From positions 124,001-188,000 of the forward strand of contig JAAVTG010000697.1 of assembly GCA_011947345.1 (NCBI GenBank): a stretch of 64,000 nucleotides of DNA, in the 5' to 3' direction. This DNA comes from Phytophthora quininea (Eukaryota; Oomycota; Peronosporomycetes; Peronosporales; Peronosporaceae). The stretch's first letter is position 1, and the number at the start of each line of letters is the position of its first letter. Positions 33,555 to 45,378 of this stretch are shown here, piece by piece. The translations under genes were made by a program, and so were the position numbers. A model generated the notes under the pieces. It worked only from the letters and a program-made list of their open reading frames with translations. It ran no database searches and was not told the origin of the DNA.

Positions 33555-33695
33555 GAGCTGCTCGCGCTTCTTGCGGCGGTTTGTTCTCTAGTGTTGGACA
33601 CCTGGACACAGAGATTTGAACTGTGACAGGTTTCATGCTACCGCAATATAGCTGCTCCACGAGCGGAGCAAGGTCGAATGGCAGCCCCTCCCCCA
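33555..33695 (+). repeat. Diverged direct repeat, copy 1 (pairs with 37416-37555)
   Basis: Segment covering the 5' end of the tail-only gene and its upstream flank. It aligns without large gaps to 37416-37555; shared words include CGCTTCTTGC, TTTGTTCTCT and GTGACAG. By eye about 80% identical. Confidence 0.7.
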
Positions 33696-34825
33696 GACGT
33701 ATTGGCATGGTGACAAGGGATATTTATCACGACAAGCCACAGACTTAGCAGCAAACTCAACAACGCTATCAATTACCGCCCAAGCAGATATTCTGGCTCC
33801 ATCGCTATTCCAGAGGAGTTAAGTTATACACGCCGACAAGGATATTGTTTGTGCTCTCGCGTTGGGCATCTTGTACATGACGCTTGTCAACCAGGAACGT
33901 CTAATTTATTGCGTTTGTCGGTGCATCACACAAATCACAACCAGTCACGTGAACGGGCTCACGACCTTGATAAAGACATTTGCAACCTCCACGAACAGTG
34001 CATGCTTGAGCCTTTTTAACCTGGTTTTGGAATCGAACACTGGCAGTAGGCGTCAGATTTTTCTTTTGCTGGTCCACTCAGAGAAAATCTTCTGCTTCTT
34101 CATCATTGTATCACTCCGCGCGAAGAGAAAGTCTCGCCGAGTCCATACTCGGTGGGCTCCATAACGGACGCCACATTCTTTATTCTACCTCAAGCGTAGC
34201 GTCTCGTACTCCTCTACTCGTTCGTGTGGGGACTCGAATAAGGGAAGAAGGACCCTGTCAAGCTCAGACACGGTTCTGGACAAGTTTGCTTGGAGCTGGG
34301 TACTCATCGAGCGCGAGATACCGCTTTCCCAGAAGGGCTGAACCGCTAGAGAACTACCCCTGTGTTGACTCAACTTTCGTCGACCTTGGACTCGGGCAGC
34401 GACTGCGTGACTTCTGGCCAGTTTGTGCTGATTGTAACACCACAGCAGCGTGACATGGACAAGTACCTGGTCGCGCACGGAGACCGGCGGATTTACGTCG
34501 AGATAGGCATCGCAAGCATTGGGCATTCAACCGGGGATCCTGGTCGAAGTGGAGGCTCGGTGAGCATTGAATGCAGCTTATCCCTGGCGGCCACAAATCG
34601 GAACGGCCCTTATGTCGGAACAATACAATATCTGCTTGAAGGTGCAATTTTAGATCCGCCCTCCTGTCAAAGGAAATACGATTGGTGGTAAGCTGCTTGC
34701 GTCGAGCGGAAGAGAAAGGAGAGACGAGTACTCTCCCTTTTACTGCGTCCGAATCAAGCAAAACCTCGCTGTGTTAGCTTGCCATTATCCAAGTCGCTCC
34801 ATTCCTGTCACCAGCTGTTACAATC
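33696..34825. other. Intergenic before the pogo transposase, no recognised gene
   Basis: Only short unsupported ORFs are seen. The left end of the pogo element probably lies here, but I could not identify its terminal inverted repeat. Confidence 0.4.
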
Positions 34826-36659
34826 ATGTCTTCCAAGCCGGCGGTTAACGACTTAGTGTCTCGGGCTGTAGCTTTCGAGAAAGCTATGGTCTACGTGAAG
34901 AAAGAAGGCGTGTCGTTGGCGAGAGCTGGAGCGGCCCATGGGGTCTCCAAAACCTCGTTGCATCGGCGCTGTACCGGTACGGTACCAGTAGATGCTCGCA
35001 AAGGCCGCAGAGCTCTACTCACCCCCGACGACGAAGCCGGTATTGTGGAAACGATATTACTCCGCGCACGACATGGAGTCTGTATGACGGACAGCGAGCT
35101 CCGTATTCTAGCTCGTCGCATAGCGATCAGGAAACATGGCGTCCTTCCTGACACATTCCCGTCCAAGAAGTGGTCACTGCGCTTCGTAACGAGACACGGC
35201 AGCCTCATTTCACGCAAGCGGTCGCAGATCCTGGACGTGAAGCGGTACGACATGTCAACTACAGATAGGATCAAGGACTACCACGAGAATCTGCAGAAGG
35301 CGATGAAGGGTATGCAGCCAGGCCAGATATGGAACTGCGATGAAACGGGATTCTGTCCGCAAGGTAGAAAGCCTCCTCGTGTGATTTGTCCTAAAGGAAT
35401 GAGAGCCAACCTCGTCCGATCCAATGAGAGGGAGAATGTGTCGGTGATGGCATGCGTGAGTGCTGCTGGCGATCGATTGCCGCCCATGTTCATATTTCCG
35501 GGGAAAAGGAGGCAACTGCACTGGATGAACGGAACCGATGATGATGCAGTATGCGCGATGACCGATTCATCAAATATTAATGGCTACTTATTCCTGCATT
35601 GGCTGAAGTTTTTCAACGAACACCTAATGCAGCGTCAAGTTTCAAAACCTGCTCTCCTTATCCTGGACGGTCACTTTTCACATGTCAATGGGCCTGTACT
35701 CGACTACGCCGATGAGAACGACATCATGATATTCGTGCTTCCCTCGCATACAAGCCACTTTACTCAGCCACTCGACGATGCTGTTTTCGCTGCCTTGAAG
35801 AGGAACTATGAGAAGCTTCTTAATGATTTCCCGCTTCGACGAGATCGATCTCCAACCAAAGAAGACGTGGCCGGCTTAGTCACGGCGGCTTGGAAACAAT
35901 CCGTCTCTGTTCTCAACTGTTTGATAGCTTTCCGAAGAACTGGAATTTTCCCGTTATGTCTTGAGACGATGCTCAAGAGAGTTATCGGTAGCCAACCTGC
36001 TACGTCAGATCTCCCGCACGTCAGCTACTTATCCAGGCTGCCCCAGCTTTCCGACAGACAAAAGCGCAAGCTCGCTAGAGATGGGATGACTGAAGACGCA
36101 GTAACCGCATTGTACATGGGCATCGAGCAGTTCAAGAGTATTGCACCGAGTACTCAGCATCAACAAAAAAAAGCGCACCTTTGTCGACGGAGGAATTTTG
36201 ATGACACACCCGGAAATGAAAGCTGCTGTGCTCAGGGCGGAAGCTGAACGAAAGCAGAAAGCAGAAGATCGTGTTACCAAAGCTCGAGAACGTCTAGAGA
36301 AGCGCGAACAAAAACAGCAAGCAGCCATCATTAAACATTTCTTGAAGGAGACAAAACTTGCAGCCAAAAACAAGCTGAGCGTAGAAGCCAAGAAACGCAG
36401 AACTTGCAGGAAGACCGTGGTGAAGACGACGTTCCCAAATGGTACAGTTCCAACTTCAAGTGGTACAAGAGCTGATTCGGCGGTTTGCACCGCTACGGAT
36501 GACTCACAGGAGAACGATAAGGTTGCCTTCACCTTGCTACTTGGGTCAGACACAAGTAGAGATCAAGTCGCAGCTAATTCGGCGCTATCTGGACACCAGG
36601 ACAGCCCCTCAAGACCCCAGTTAACCACTTGGTCAACCGATCTTACGGCTGCAGTTTGA
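34826..36659 (+). CDS. Pogo-like (DDE_1) transposase, nearly intact
   Basis: Tc1/mariner-superfamily transposase of the pogo type, acting in the nucleus to cut and paste DNA. An N-terminal helix-turn-helix (VSLARAGAAHGVSKTSLHRR) is followed by a CENP-B-like region and a DDE domain: Asp in IWNCDETGF, Asp in LLILDGHFSH, Asp in HFTQPLDDAVF. The ORF shifts at the A8 run 36165-36172; with one more A it continues to 36659 through a basic coiled-coil (EAERKQKAEDRVTKARERLE). The helix-turn-helix, catalytic triad and length look complete, so this copy may be recent. Confidence 0.87.
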
Positions 36660-38427
36660 GATGATCTTGGAATTCGTATATAATCAGATGGTATTCCGAT
36701 ATTTGACCCTGTTTGAGCGAGGTGAAGTGACTCCAAGCTACAAAGGCAATAACGAAACCTTCCTTAGCTTCGATTGTCGACAGCGATACAATACAGTCGT
36801 AGCATACTCTTTTACCTTTACGGTGATACCTTGTTTGTACAAAATGATAGCATATTACGGGAGATACATCATTTGCCGTTAGCCGTTCCGTTAAATGTCC
36901 CTTGGGGATATAGTGGACAAGCACGACATCCATGCAGAGAGAGGTGGTTTTTATATATGAGAATATTCGGAAACATATCCTGGCCGTTCTCCACGATTTA
37001 GTGCTGCGACTAAGTGCAGAGGAGCTGCAGCGACTTCTGGCTGACGATTGAGAGCTTCGCACCGATCTGACCACGCTCGGTGACTCCACAGTCCACAGTC
37101 CACGGACAATCTCCAATCTCGTCGTCGTTGTCTTCGTGGTTTACCAGGACTAGTTGGCGAAACGCCGCGTCCGTGATGAAGAACGCGTACAACAAGTGGA
37201 ACTAGCCAGAAGCCATAACCTTGTTACTACTAACACAGCCCTGGACAAGCCCGTTTAAAGCATTTGAGAGAGGATCATGCTCAGCCGCAATACGAGTTAG
37301 AGCAGATCAACGGTGCCACGACGCTCACCTGTTCCGAACGCAAGTAGTGAACGCGGCGGGGATGGAAAAACCTCGTCGCCAATGGTACAACGATCCTGAC
37401 CGGACTGACTAAACTGCTCCCGCTTCTTGCAGCAGTTTGTTCTCTCGTGTTGGGCACCTAGACATAGAGGTTTGAACAGTGACAGATTTTATACTACTCC
37501 AATATGGTTCATAGCGTGAGAGAGCAAAGTGCCGAATGACAGCCCCCAAGAATTTTGTTCCATCATGCCTGCACTAGTGATTGTGTAGGCGGGGTGTCTA
37601 CGGCGCTGTTGAAAATGTGTACTGAGGGACGGACTGTATGAGGAAGCGCCCTTTTGTCGGATAAACGAGCGCCCCTAGCAGCAAGTTGACAATGTTGAAG
37701 AACGGGCGTCTGCCGTCAGCATGCCATCGTTGGCAAGACGAACGTCTCTTGGATGGATGAGGGTCGGCTGGTGAAATGTTGCCAGTGCTGAAAGCGTGAC
37801 TACTACTGTTGGTTTGATGCATACATCAACACACTTTCGATGAAAGGCAACATCATCAGCACGATGAACGAAACTCGAATACGTGGTGCCGACGACGTAT
37901 GTTAGCTGAATGTCGTCGCAGAGAGAAATTGTGCGTTGTTCGAAGCGGTAGCCCAGTCGACCGTCGGACGGCTATACGAAAATGCCTCGTCGGTTTAGTT
38001 GATTATTGCTCGGACGTTGCCTGGATCGGTGCCCAGGCAGTCGTTTGGACAAGCAGCTAGCTCACTGTTGCCGGTACCTCGTGCCCATGGATGTGCTGGA
38101 CCGTCGAGGACTGAAAGCTGCTGAGTGGTTGGGCGAGAATTTGCGATGGTGTTGACGTCGAGACTGCTGAACTCGTTGATTTCCATCGCCTCGATTAGTG
38201 GCAAGGCTGAGGCATTGCGGCAGACGATCGTATCATACATGCATTTGTTGAAACTACTGAATATAGCGACGCCGAAGGTTCTGATGTGACTGCAACCTGA
38301 TCGCCAAGCGATGTTGGTAGCATAAAGACTGTGAAAGTGTTTCTGCTGCCGAATTGAAATGCTGGTGTGCTGAAATTATTCATTATTCGCAAGCGGATAT
38401 TACACCATTGTTGCCCCCTCGCCGTCT
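36660..38427. other. Intergenic, repeat-containing, no recognised gene
   Basis: It holds the 3' flank of the pogo element and copy 2 of the diverged direct repeat. Minus-strand ORFs at 37995-38392 are open but show no known domain. A short resemblance to the beta-mannosidase C-terminus (LIEAMEINEF versus SIEAMDIDEL) may mean a decayed copy. Confidence 0.4.
37416..37555 (+). repeat. Diverged direct repeat, copy 2
   Basis: Copy of the 5' flank of the motorless myosin-tail gene, without the coding part that would follow. About 3.9 kb from copy 1, with the pogo element between. Confidence 0.7.
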
Positions 38428-41400
38428 TTATTGCAACGCGGCCACTTGGACGAGCGAGTTATCATAGCTCTTCTGCAGCCAGTTGACTTGGACCCTGCTC
38501 GAGAACTCGTCGATCAAGAGATTGTCGGCTCCAGGTGCAGTGAAAGTGAGGGTTTTCGTCTCGTTGGCCAGCATCAGGAACGAGTTGGAGCTCCAGCGCC
38601 CGAGGACGCCTGGAATGTCCACTTCCACAAACAAGGCCACGAAATCGGTGGACACTAGCTCGACGCTGAAGACAGCTTTGTCGTCGACCCGAGTCTTCTC
38701 GATGGAGTGGACGGCCACGTCGCCCCATCTCAAGTTGAGGCGCTTGTACGGAGCGAAGAAGTGGTGCAAGTCTTCGCAGGCAGCCAGGTCGACAGACGTT
38801 GCAACGCTCTTCGCGATGCAGTGCACACACAAGAAGCACGACTTGCGGTGGCAAGATGTGGCTTCTCCGTCCAACAACTCGTCGATGTCCATCGCCTCGA
38901 TCGATCGACTCTCCTGCAAACAAATAAAACAGATTAGCTCGTGCAGGCAACCCCAAAAACTGTTGCTGGCCTACAGCTCACCAGCGCAGCTATCTCGACA
39001 GCTTGACGGTCGATTGACTTGACGAGGGTGCCGCACGCGGTTCGACGGAGCTCATACACGACGTCTACCCGGAGTTCTTGGTTGATATCGCTCACCCCAT
39101 ACACCTCCACCGCGTCGTCATGAGAGCGCTCGTGAATCGACATGATAAATGGAGCAAACTCCCGCTTCGCCACGTAGTGGAGAGCCTTCCATCGGCCAGA
39201 GAACTCGATGCTGGACCAACTGCTGCCTTGCCAGATATCGTTGAGCTGCCAGTACAAAATGCCCATCGTGTTGCCGAGCTCGGTGTTCTTCCCGCGTCGC
39301 CATGTCCGAATAGCTGTCTGATAGCACAATGACTGCTGGATCTGCGTCAGATACAGGTATGACTCAATCCGCTTCTTAATACTGAAGCCGAGGTCTGCAT
39401 CGCTCTGGATGGAGAGATTTTCGCCTAGCCATTTTCATGACGAAAGGGGAACGGAACGTGAAAGCGGCGCTTGAGTTGAGTGAGCATTTGCGTTGTGCCG
39501 TTCTCGTGGCGTTCACGGTACTTGAGAAAGCGCCAAAACGACTGAAAAGACTCCCAGTCTTCCTCCGAACTCACGTCGCGCAATGCAGCAGCCGAAGGCC
39601 AACTCTGGAAACCGAACTCGGAGATGAAGCGAGCACGAGGATACATTCTGTAGTCTTGGCAGTCGCTCTTGTAGTCGTAGAAGTGGACGTCGCTGCAGCG
39701 AAATAACAAAATTTACTAGATAATAGTTTCACGTTATACAGGAATCAACCTAACTCACCCGTAGGCAATTCCGTTCGTGGGCCCCCATCTTTTGACGTAG
39801 GGGTCGACAGAGTACACGCCATTCGATGGAGATGTGTCCACAAACGGCCGACTCGGGTCCAGCGCTGCAATAGTGGGCTGGATCAAGTCCACGAAGAGCT
39901 TGGTGAAATCGGCCACTGCGACGTCGCGATTGAAGGATTCCCCAGGGGAAATTCGGCATATCGGCAAACTGCTCCATCATGTTCTCGTTCTCGTTATTCC
40001 CGCCCCAGATTGCGATGCTCGTGAATTTCCGAAGGCGAGACTTGATAGGCCACCTCCTTCATAACATTGTCGAGGAAGACGGTGTCGCGCGGGTACATGC
40101 CACAGGCAAACATGAGCTCTTGCCAAACGAGAATGCCTAGTCGATCGCACTCGGAGTAAAAAATCTGACTCGTATCGCCCACCGCCCCAAACACGGACCT
40201 ACGACAATTGGAGAGAGTTAATTCATTTTCTCGACGAATAAAACTCTTTTGCCTCCAACGTACCATGTTCATGTTTGCTGCGTACACACTCTCCAGTAAA
40301 TGACGCACAGTTGCTGGTTTTACGCGCGTAGGGAAGGAATCGGTAGGGATCCAATTCGCTCCTTTGACGAAGATTGGAACACGGTTGATCTTAAAGAAGA
40401 AGGTCTTCCCCGTCACATTGCCGGCGTTGGTATCTTCCTGAACGAGTTCCACAAGTCGAATCCCGCTCTTGTGAGAAGTAGACGAGTTAAAGTCACTTGT
40501 CCACGCGTCGACACGCAGGTCGTACAAATAGGGCTCTCCATATCCTGCTGGCCACCACAACTTGGGGTTCTGCAGTTGGAACCTGCAGTCACGCACGTCG
40601 TTAGCACTCATAGATCACCTTAATCATGTCATGGCCTTACGAGAGTTCAATTGCCGCGTCCTCCACCCAATCCTCTGGAATCGTTGCAACAATTGCGGTC
40701 TCGTGCTCCCCTTTCACAAACAGGTCAAACGTGACGTTTTCATGCCGAGTTTCCCCCATCCAGAGTCACCCTGACGGTGACATCAACAACTGAGAAGTCT
40801 TCCTGGTCAGCAGGAAATACTTGCTCTACTTGCAGCTCCTTCAGCACTATGGCTGGCGTCTGGAACTCGAGGAAAGCGGCACCCGAAATGCCTGAAGTCA
40901 CGTACGCCGGACCCCAGTCCCAGCCGAAATCGGACCCCGCCTTCCGCACAAACGATCGATGCGATGGCTCTGTCCACGTGTTGAAATTCTCCGTGGCGGG
41001 GACGAAGTAAGGATACCGCGCTGCCTGCATTGGCACACCTTGTGTGAGTGTGTTTGGAACAGCTCAGTTTGTGGTCACAACGTACCGCGTTATCGGCGTA
41101 CTCGATCACCGGCGAGAACTCCACGACGATCCGGTTGACCCCACTCACCAGCAGGTGGCCGACGTCGAGCGTGTACGGCCGGAAGGAGTTGGTCGTGACT
41201 GCGACGAGATTCCCGTTCATCGTCACGCTGGCGATCCCATCCAAAGTCTCGAACAAAAGCTTTGCCTTGGCAGTCTCGGTACCGTCAAAAGGCAGCGCTA
41301 CCTGCGTCTCGTACGCCCACGTCGCGTGTGCAACCCACTCGTACTCGCGCTCGTTGAAGCGATAATACGGGTCCTGAATGACACCTGCCTCCAACAAGTG

Positions 41401-41556
41401 CGTGTGCGTCGTACCAGGAATCGTCACGTTGGCCACGTCAATGGAGCCGTTAGCTGTACGCAGCGACCACCGGTGCAACGAGATCCGGGTCGCTGCGGCG
41501 TTGGGGCACGCAGACAGCCCAGTTAGCAATGCGGAGACCACGCGCAGACCCCTCAT
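38428..41556 (-). CDS. MANBA: Beta-mannosidase, GH2 family (6 exons)
   Basis: Exo-acting glycosidase releasing beta-linked mannose from glycans, probably secreted or lysosomal: the N-terminus (MRGLRVVSALLTGLSACPNA) looks like a signal peptide. Exons as read: 41556-41086, 41024-40641, 40582-40264, 40198-39759, 39692-38982 and 38913-38428; introns are 58-68 bp. Motifs: sugar-binding domain with HRWSLRTANGSI and DPYYRFNEREYEW, GSDFGWDWGPAY, acid/base Glu in WGGNNENE, nucleophile Glu in ISEFGFQSWPS. Five breaks each need one base: CCCCC 40753-40757, AAAAAA 40158-40163, a site near 40045, CCCC 39940-39943 and TTTT 39432-39435. A strong initiator/FPR element lies 15 bp upstream of the ATG. Confidence 0.88.
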
Positions 41557-41570
41557 TCTGCACAGACGCC

Positions 41571-41587
41571 AAGATTGGGGAATGAGC
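41571..41587 (-). promoter_or_regulatory. Oomycete initiator + FPR core promoter of beta-mannosidase
   Basis: On the minus strand GCTCATTCCCCAATCTT matches the oomycete core promoter consensus GCTCATTYYNCAWTTT at nearly every position. It is 15 bp before the ATG, implying a very short 5' leader. Confidence 0.75.
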
Positions 41588-41690
41588 TCGGTCCACTTCA
41601 ACCACGCAGCAAAAAGCAATCGGCTTTGTATTGCGATATAAACTGTAATGCTAGCTGAGCATGACGCTCGTTATCTGTCGGACGCATCGC

Positions 41691-42793
41691 CTACGAATGT
41701 TTGAGCACCAGCAGTACGGTCATAATGAAGATCAGTACCAGGAGCAAGCCGATACACTTCATGGGGCGGCTGTTCTTCTGCGTCTCCTCGGCCTTCTCCA
41801 GCTCCTGGATGCCCTTCTCCGTCTGCTCCACTACCTGCTCCATGTTGTAGTCGATGCGGTCCAGGATGGTGCCCTGGTCGATGACGAGCACGGCCAGTTC
41901 CTTAAATATTGTCGCCAGCTCTGTGATCGAGGTGGCGATGCGCTGAATCTCCTGGTCCCGCTCGTTGATCAAGTCCTCGGCGATCTCCACCTCCGTGATC
42001 TGCGCCTGCGTGAAGCCCTGTATCCAGCACGAGAGTTAGCTCGTCAGAACACATGGCACCCACACACCAGCTCCAAGCCGTACCGTGTCTCCACGCCGCT
42101 TCTGCTTCGCTTCGTTCTCGGCCAAAAAGTCAAACTCGACGGGTCCTTCTTTCTGACTCTTGACTTTGGCCAAGTACGTCTTCTGCGACTTGCGAAAGTC
42201 CCCGGACAGCGTCTGCAACTGCGTTGCCAGCGCTCTAACAAGCAAGATACAGTCTCCATCAGCCTCTCTCTCTCTGCGATGTACATGTAGTCAACTTCAC
42301 CTCTGCACGTTCTGCCTGGTCTTGGCGTCCGCCGCCGAGAACTCTCCGTTGCGGTCGCCCTGCGCCATCCTGCGCAGCCCCTTCTCGGCGCTCCTGAACT
42401 CGTCCGTGATGTCCTGCGTGACCTGACCGATCTCCTGCTCGTACTTGGACTCGGAGCCGTCGAAGCGCACCATGAGGCGACTCGTGTGCAGCGTGTTGAG
42501 CTTCTCCACTGCAGACACAAACGCTCGTCAACTTTTGTCCACTCCAGCCCTCCTGCTCCACTATCTCTCTGCTGCCACTTACTCATCCCCTTAATGCGCG
42601 CCACGTGCTGGTTCGTGCCGTTGACCACGTCCACCCAGCCGGGGGCGATGGCCACGCTCGTGCTCTCCGTTTGCGCCGCCATGAGCGCGCTGCCTTCCTC
42701 GCGGTGGCTCACGATGTTCTTGCGCCGAAGCACCTTGGCCTTCTCGTCCGCGCGCAGCTGCAGGAACGTCCGCGTCAGGTCCCTCGTCGCCAT
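41691..42793 (-). CDS. STX16: Syntaxin-16/Tlg2-like Qa-SNARE (4 exons)
   Basis: Tail-anchored SNARE for fusion at the trans-Golgi/endosome. Exons: 42793-42583, 42508-42301, 42234-42084 and 42017-41691; introns are 74, 66 and 66 bp, GT-AG, with in-phase joins. The N-terminus MATRDLTRTFLQLR matches syntaxin-16. Helical Habc region, then the SNARE motif (IQRIATSITELATIFKELAV) with the zero-layer Gln in IDQGT, and a C-terminal membrane anchor (GLLLVLIFIMTVLLVL). No frame breaks. Confidence 0.92.
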
Positions 42794-43193
42794 CGTCCGC
42801 ACCTCGCGCTCGTAGCAGGAAGTGGTGCTTGCTTCTGAGCTTGAAATAGAAATGGATCGTTTCACTTGATGGTTGTAAAGCGCGAAGAAAACCCAAATTC
42901 AGGATCGTTTCACTTGAAGTTTGTATTGACCTACAAACGTCCCGTTGAATGCCATTTTATATCGGGGCTACGTCTTGTAAATACGCAGATCAGCGCAGAA
43001 GGGGCGCATGACCATGCGCGGCTGTAATTTATTGGAGCTTCTATTTGAATTCCTGAACCATTAATTCGAGTGTTCGGCAATGATTGCGCCCGTGCAAGTT
43101 GTTTTGTGTGGAGTTTCTATTCGGATGCCCGCCGCTCGAACAGAAGCTCCTTTGTAGCCATCAAACGGAGCCGGCGCAACGTCAACGTCAGCG
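42794..43193. promoter_or_regulatory. Divergent intergenic region, SNARE and membrane protein genes
   Basis: About 400 bp separate two divergent start codons. GGATCGTTTCACTTGA occurs twice as a direct repeat (42853 and 42902), 49 bp apart. No TATA box or clear initiator was seen. Confidence 0.4.
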
Positions 43194-43859
43194 ATGAGGC
43201 GCATGCAGACTGTCGCGGAGCGCGTGCCGCGCGCGGCGGAGGACGATCCGGACGCGGAGGAGACGGACCCGGTGGTGCCGCCGGTGAGGACCGAGTCGCG
43301 CCCGTCCAGACCCGAGACGTGGCTGCGCGTGGTGCTGGATCGCGTCTGGTCCGCGGCCTTCCTGGCCGTGGCCTCTCTGGGACTCTACGAGGCCGACTTT
43401 GTGTCGGAACTGCTGCACGCACCGCAAGCCAACCGTCCGTTCGTCCATCTGGGCGTCTCTTCGGGACGCTGCTGGGCCTCTTCGGCTGCTACATTGAGGT
43501 CTACCGCGGCCTGATCCTCGGGGAGCGCGTCGACTACGACAAGGCCAAGACAGCGACGCATGGGATGCTGCTGTCCATGTGCTTGTCGGGGATCTGGTGC
43601 GTTCATTGAGAGGAGGTTTTGATGCCAGAGCTGTTAGAAGGGATTGTTGTTGATGCTTGATGCTTGGTGCTGCAGTTTGGCGATCGGCATGTGGCCCGTG
43701 TGGCAGTGGCTGACGCTGCCGTACCTGTTCATGTGGTCATGGGGCGTCGTGGTGCAGCTCTTGGTGATCTTGCCTCCCGTGGTGCAGCGAGTGGTGTTTG
43801 CTGGAGGCTACGTCTGGTTCATGCATAACTACCTCTCCACGCTTTTGGTGAGCAGCTAG
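43194..43859 (+). CDS. Unknown multi-pass membrane protein (2 exons)
   Basis: Not recognised. Exons 43194-43596 and 43676-43859, with a 79-bp GT-AG intron. The N-terminal 45 residues are acidic and Pro-rich; then come hydrophobic segments around WSAAFLAVASLGLYE, GTLLGLFGCYIEVY, MLLSMCLSGI, WQWLTLPYLFMWSWGVVVQL and VVFAGGYVWFMHNYL, suggesting four to five membrane spans. One base appears missing near 43463 (GTCTCTTCGG). The second exon and intron lie in the left arm of the second inverted repeat and are copied at 46475-46780. Confidence 0.7.
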
Positions 43860-44200
43860 TGAAGTGGATTAAGCGGGTTTTCAATCGACGCTGCTTTATC
43901 GCGAACCCGTTTTGCGTGCCTTCTGCACTCATGTATCGTGTGCAGTCACTGCGTTGACTCTGCAGCGTTTGGTGGAGATCGCCGTAATGTTTTATTTCGC
44001 AGATGGCTAGCTTCGGGCTTGGAGAACCAAGATAGATGCGTGGAGATCAACGATCAAGTCGAGGCTGGCTGGATATTGTGCAGATGGAGGAAGGGCTCGA
44101 ATCGCTCGGTACGTTCGTTGGTTGTGTGTCATATTCATTTGCTTTACATGTACATCTACTACTGCTACAATATTAATTCGTGTTGAGCTCGACTCAGCGC

Positions 44201-44952
44201 TTATGCTTGTGCTGTCGCTACCGGTAGCTGCGCGAGCGACTGCACCGAGAACGGTCGAGGCGCGTTCAACTTGGTGAGTGCCGCTGCTCGGCGCTGTTTG
44301 GAGTCCGCCACCTGCTGCAGGTATTTGGGACTGGTGCGGAAGTCGAGGAGACGAGCCGGGGGTTTGGATGCGAGCGCGGAACTCGGTGAGCGTGCTTCGG
44401 GGTCGTTGGTCGCGGTGTGGGGCGGCCGTGGTTGACGATCGAATAACCGGGATGCGGGTCGGGCACAGTCGACCGGGAGCCGAGACTTGTGGATATCGGC
44501 TCGAAGAGAGGCCGTCGACGGAGACGCCACCGTCGTCGGCGCCGTCGCGGAGATGTCGGAGGCCTTGTCGGTGGCGTTGTTGGTGGCTTCGTCATGAGCT
44601 TGATGGCGAGGTGGCGCATTGGACGGCACAGACGAAGCCGTCGACGTCGAAGCAGCCGTGGAAGTAGCCGCCACGAGCTTGAACTCGGCCTCCAAGGTGG
44701 GAACGGCCTCGGACGGGGTCACCAGGAGCTCGGGAGCACTTGACGGGACGACGGGGGTGCGTCGGTGTGCGGTGGCCGCTGGCGGAGGAGCAGCGTCGAC
44801 GGAGCCGCTGCGAACGCCTCGAAGAAGTCGACGAGGCCGTTCACGTTGGAGTTGGCGGCGGCGTCGGTACTGGCGGCGTGGGAAGAGGAGGTAGAGCTGC
44901 TGGAAGAGCTGGCGAAGGTCTCGAAGAAGGCGATGCGGGCTTGAACGGACAT
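44201..44952 (-). CDS. Unknown small Ser/Thr/Pro-rich protein, left copy
   Basis: Not recognised. It begins MSVQARIAFFETFASSSSSS and has a second related motif in LVDFFEAFAAAP, so FFExFA occurs twice about 40 residues apart. The remainder is a low-complexity Ala/Ser/Thr/Pro tail ending with a more ordered LLDFRTSPKYLQQVADSKQR segment that is identical in the other copy. The N-terminal and C-terminal frames differ; one added base near 44788 joins them (about 250 residues). Preservation of both ends in both copies suggests a real gene. Confidence 0.55.
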
Positions 44953-45022
44953 CGTCGAGGTGGGTCTTGGGAGGAAGGTCTTGGGCTTGGGCTTGGAGGT
45001 TGGAGCTTGAGGTCGATCGCGG

Positions 45023-45039
45023 AGAATCGAGAAGTGAGC
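45023..45039 (-). promoter_or_regulatory. Initiator-like element, left small gene
   Basis: Minus strand GCTCACTTCTCGATTCT fits the oomycete initiator plus FPR pattern loosely. It lies about 70 bp before the ATG and at the inner end of the IR2 arm. Confidence 0.45.
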
Positions 45040-45118
45040 TGCTGGGCGCGAAGTTCAGGCGCGCGCGAAAAGAAATTTTCACAGGCACCGCCGGCAATTT
45101 GAAAATCCTTGCCACGCT

Positions 45119-45191
45119 GCCTTTCTCGAAACGTCTTGGAAATGATGTACCGAGCTCTCGCCTTTGAAAAAAAAATGTTTTCGAGAAAGGC
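45119..45191. repeat. 13-bp hairpin at the centre of IR2
   Basis: GCCTTTCTCGAAA (45119-45131) is inverted at 45179-45191. Each arm contains TTCnnGAA, the core of a heat-shock-factor site. It lies in the 246-bp unique spacer between two divergent promoters. Confidence 0.6.
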
Positions 45192-45291
45192 GGCGTCGAT
45201 CCCGTCAAGCACCACGTGAGTGGCTGTTTAAAAGCCAAGACTGACAGCACTTTCGCGGGATTCACGAGAACGATTTTTTCTCGCGCCTGCA

Positions 45292-45308
45292 GCTCACTTC
45301 TTGATTCT
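45292..45308 (+). promoter_or_regulatory. Initiator-like element, right small gene
   Basis: GCTCACTTCTTGATTCT is the mirror of the left element, with one substitution, about 70 bp before the ATG at 45379. Confidence 0.45.
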
Positions 45309-45378
45309 CCGCGATCGACCTCAAGCTCCAACCTCCAAGCCCAAGCCCAAGACCTTCCTCCCAAGACCCACCTCGACG

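Larger units (their letters stand above)
43554..45042 (+). repeat. Left arm of second inverted repeat (IR2)
   Basis: About 1.49 kb, reverse complement of 45289-46780; paired coordinates sum to about 90334 with small indels. It carries the 3' half of the membrane gene and one copy of an unknown small gene. Divergence is visibly higher than in IR1. The inner end stops just past an initiator-like element. Confidence 0.93.

Noticed and set aside
37995..38392. Possible downstream exons of beta-mannosidase
   Set aside because: The gene already ends properly at 38428; the resemblance of LIEAMEINEF to SIEAMDIDEL is too short to call.
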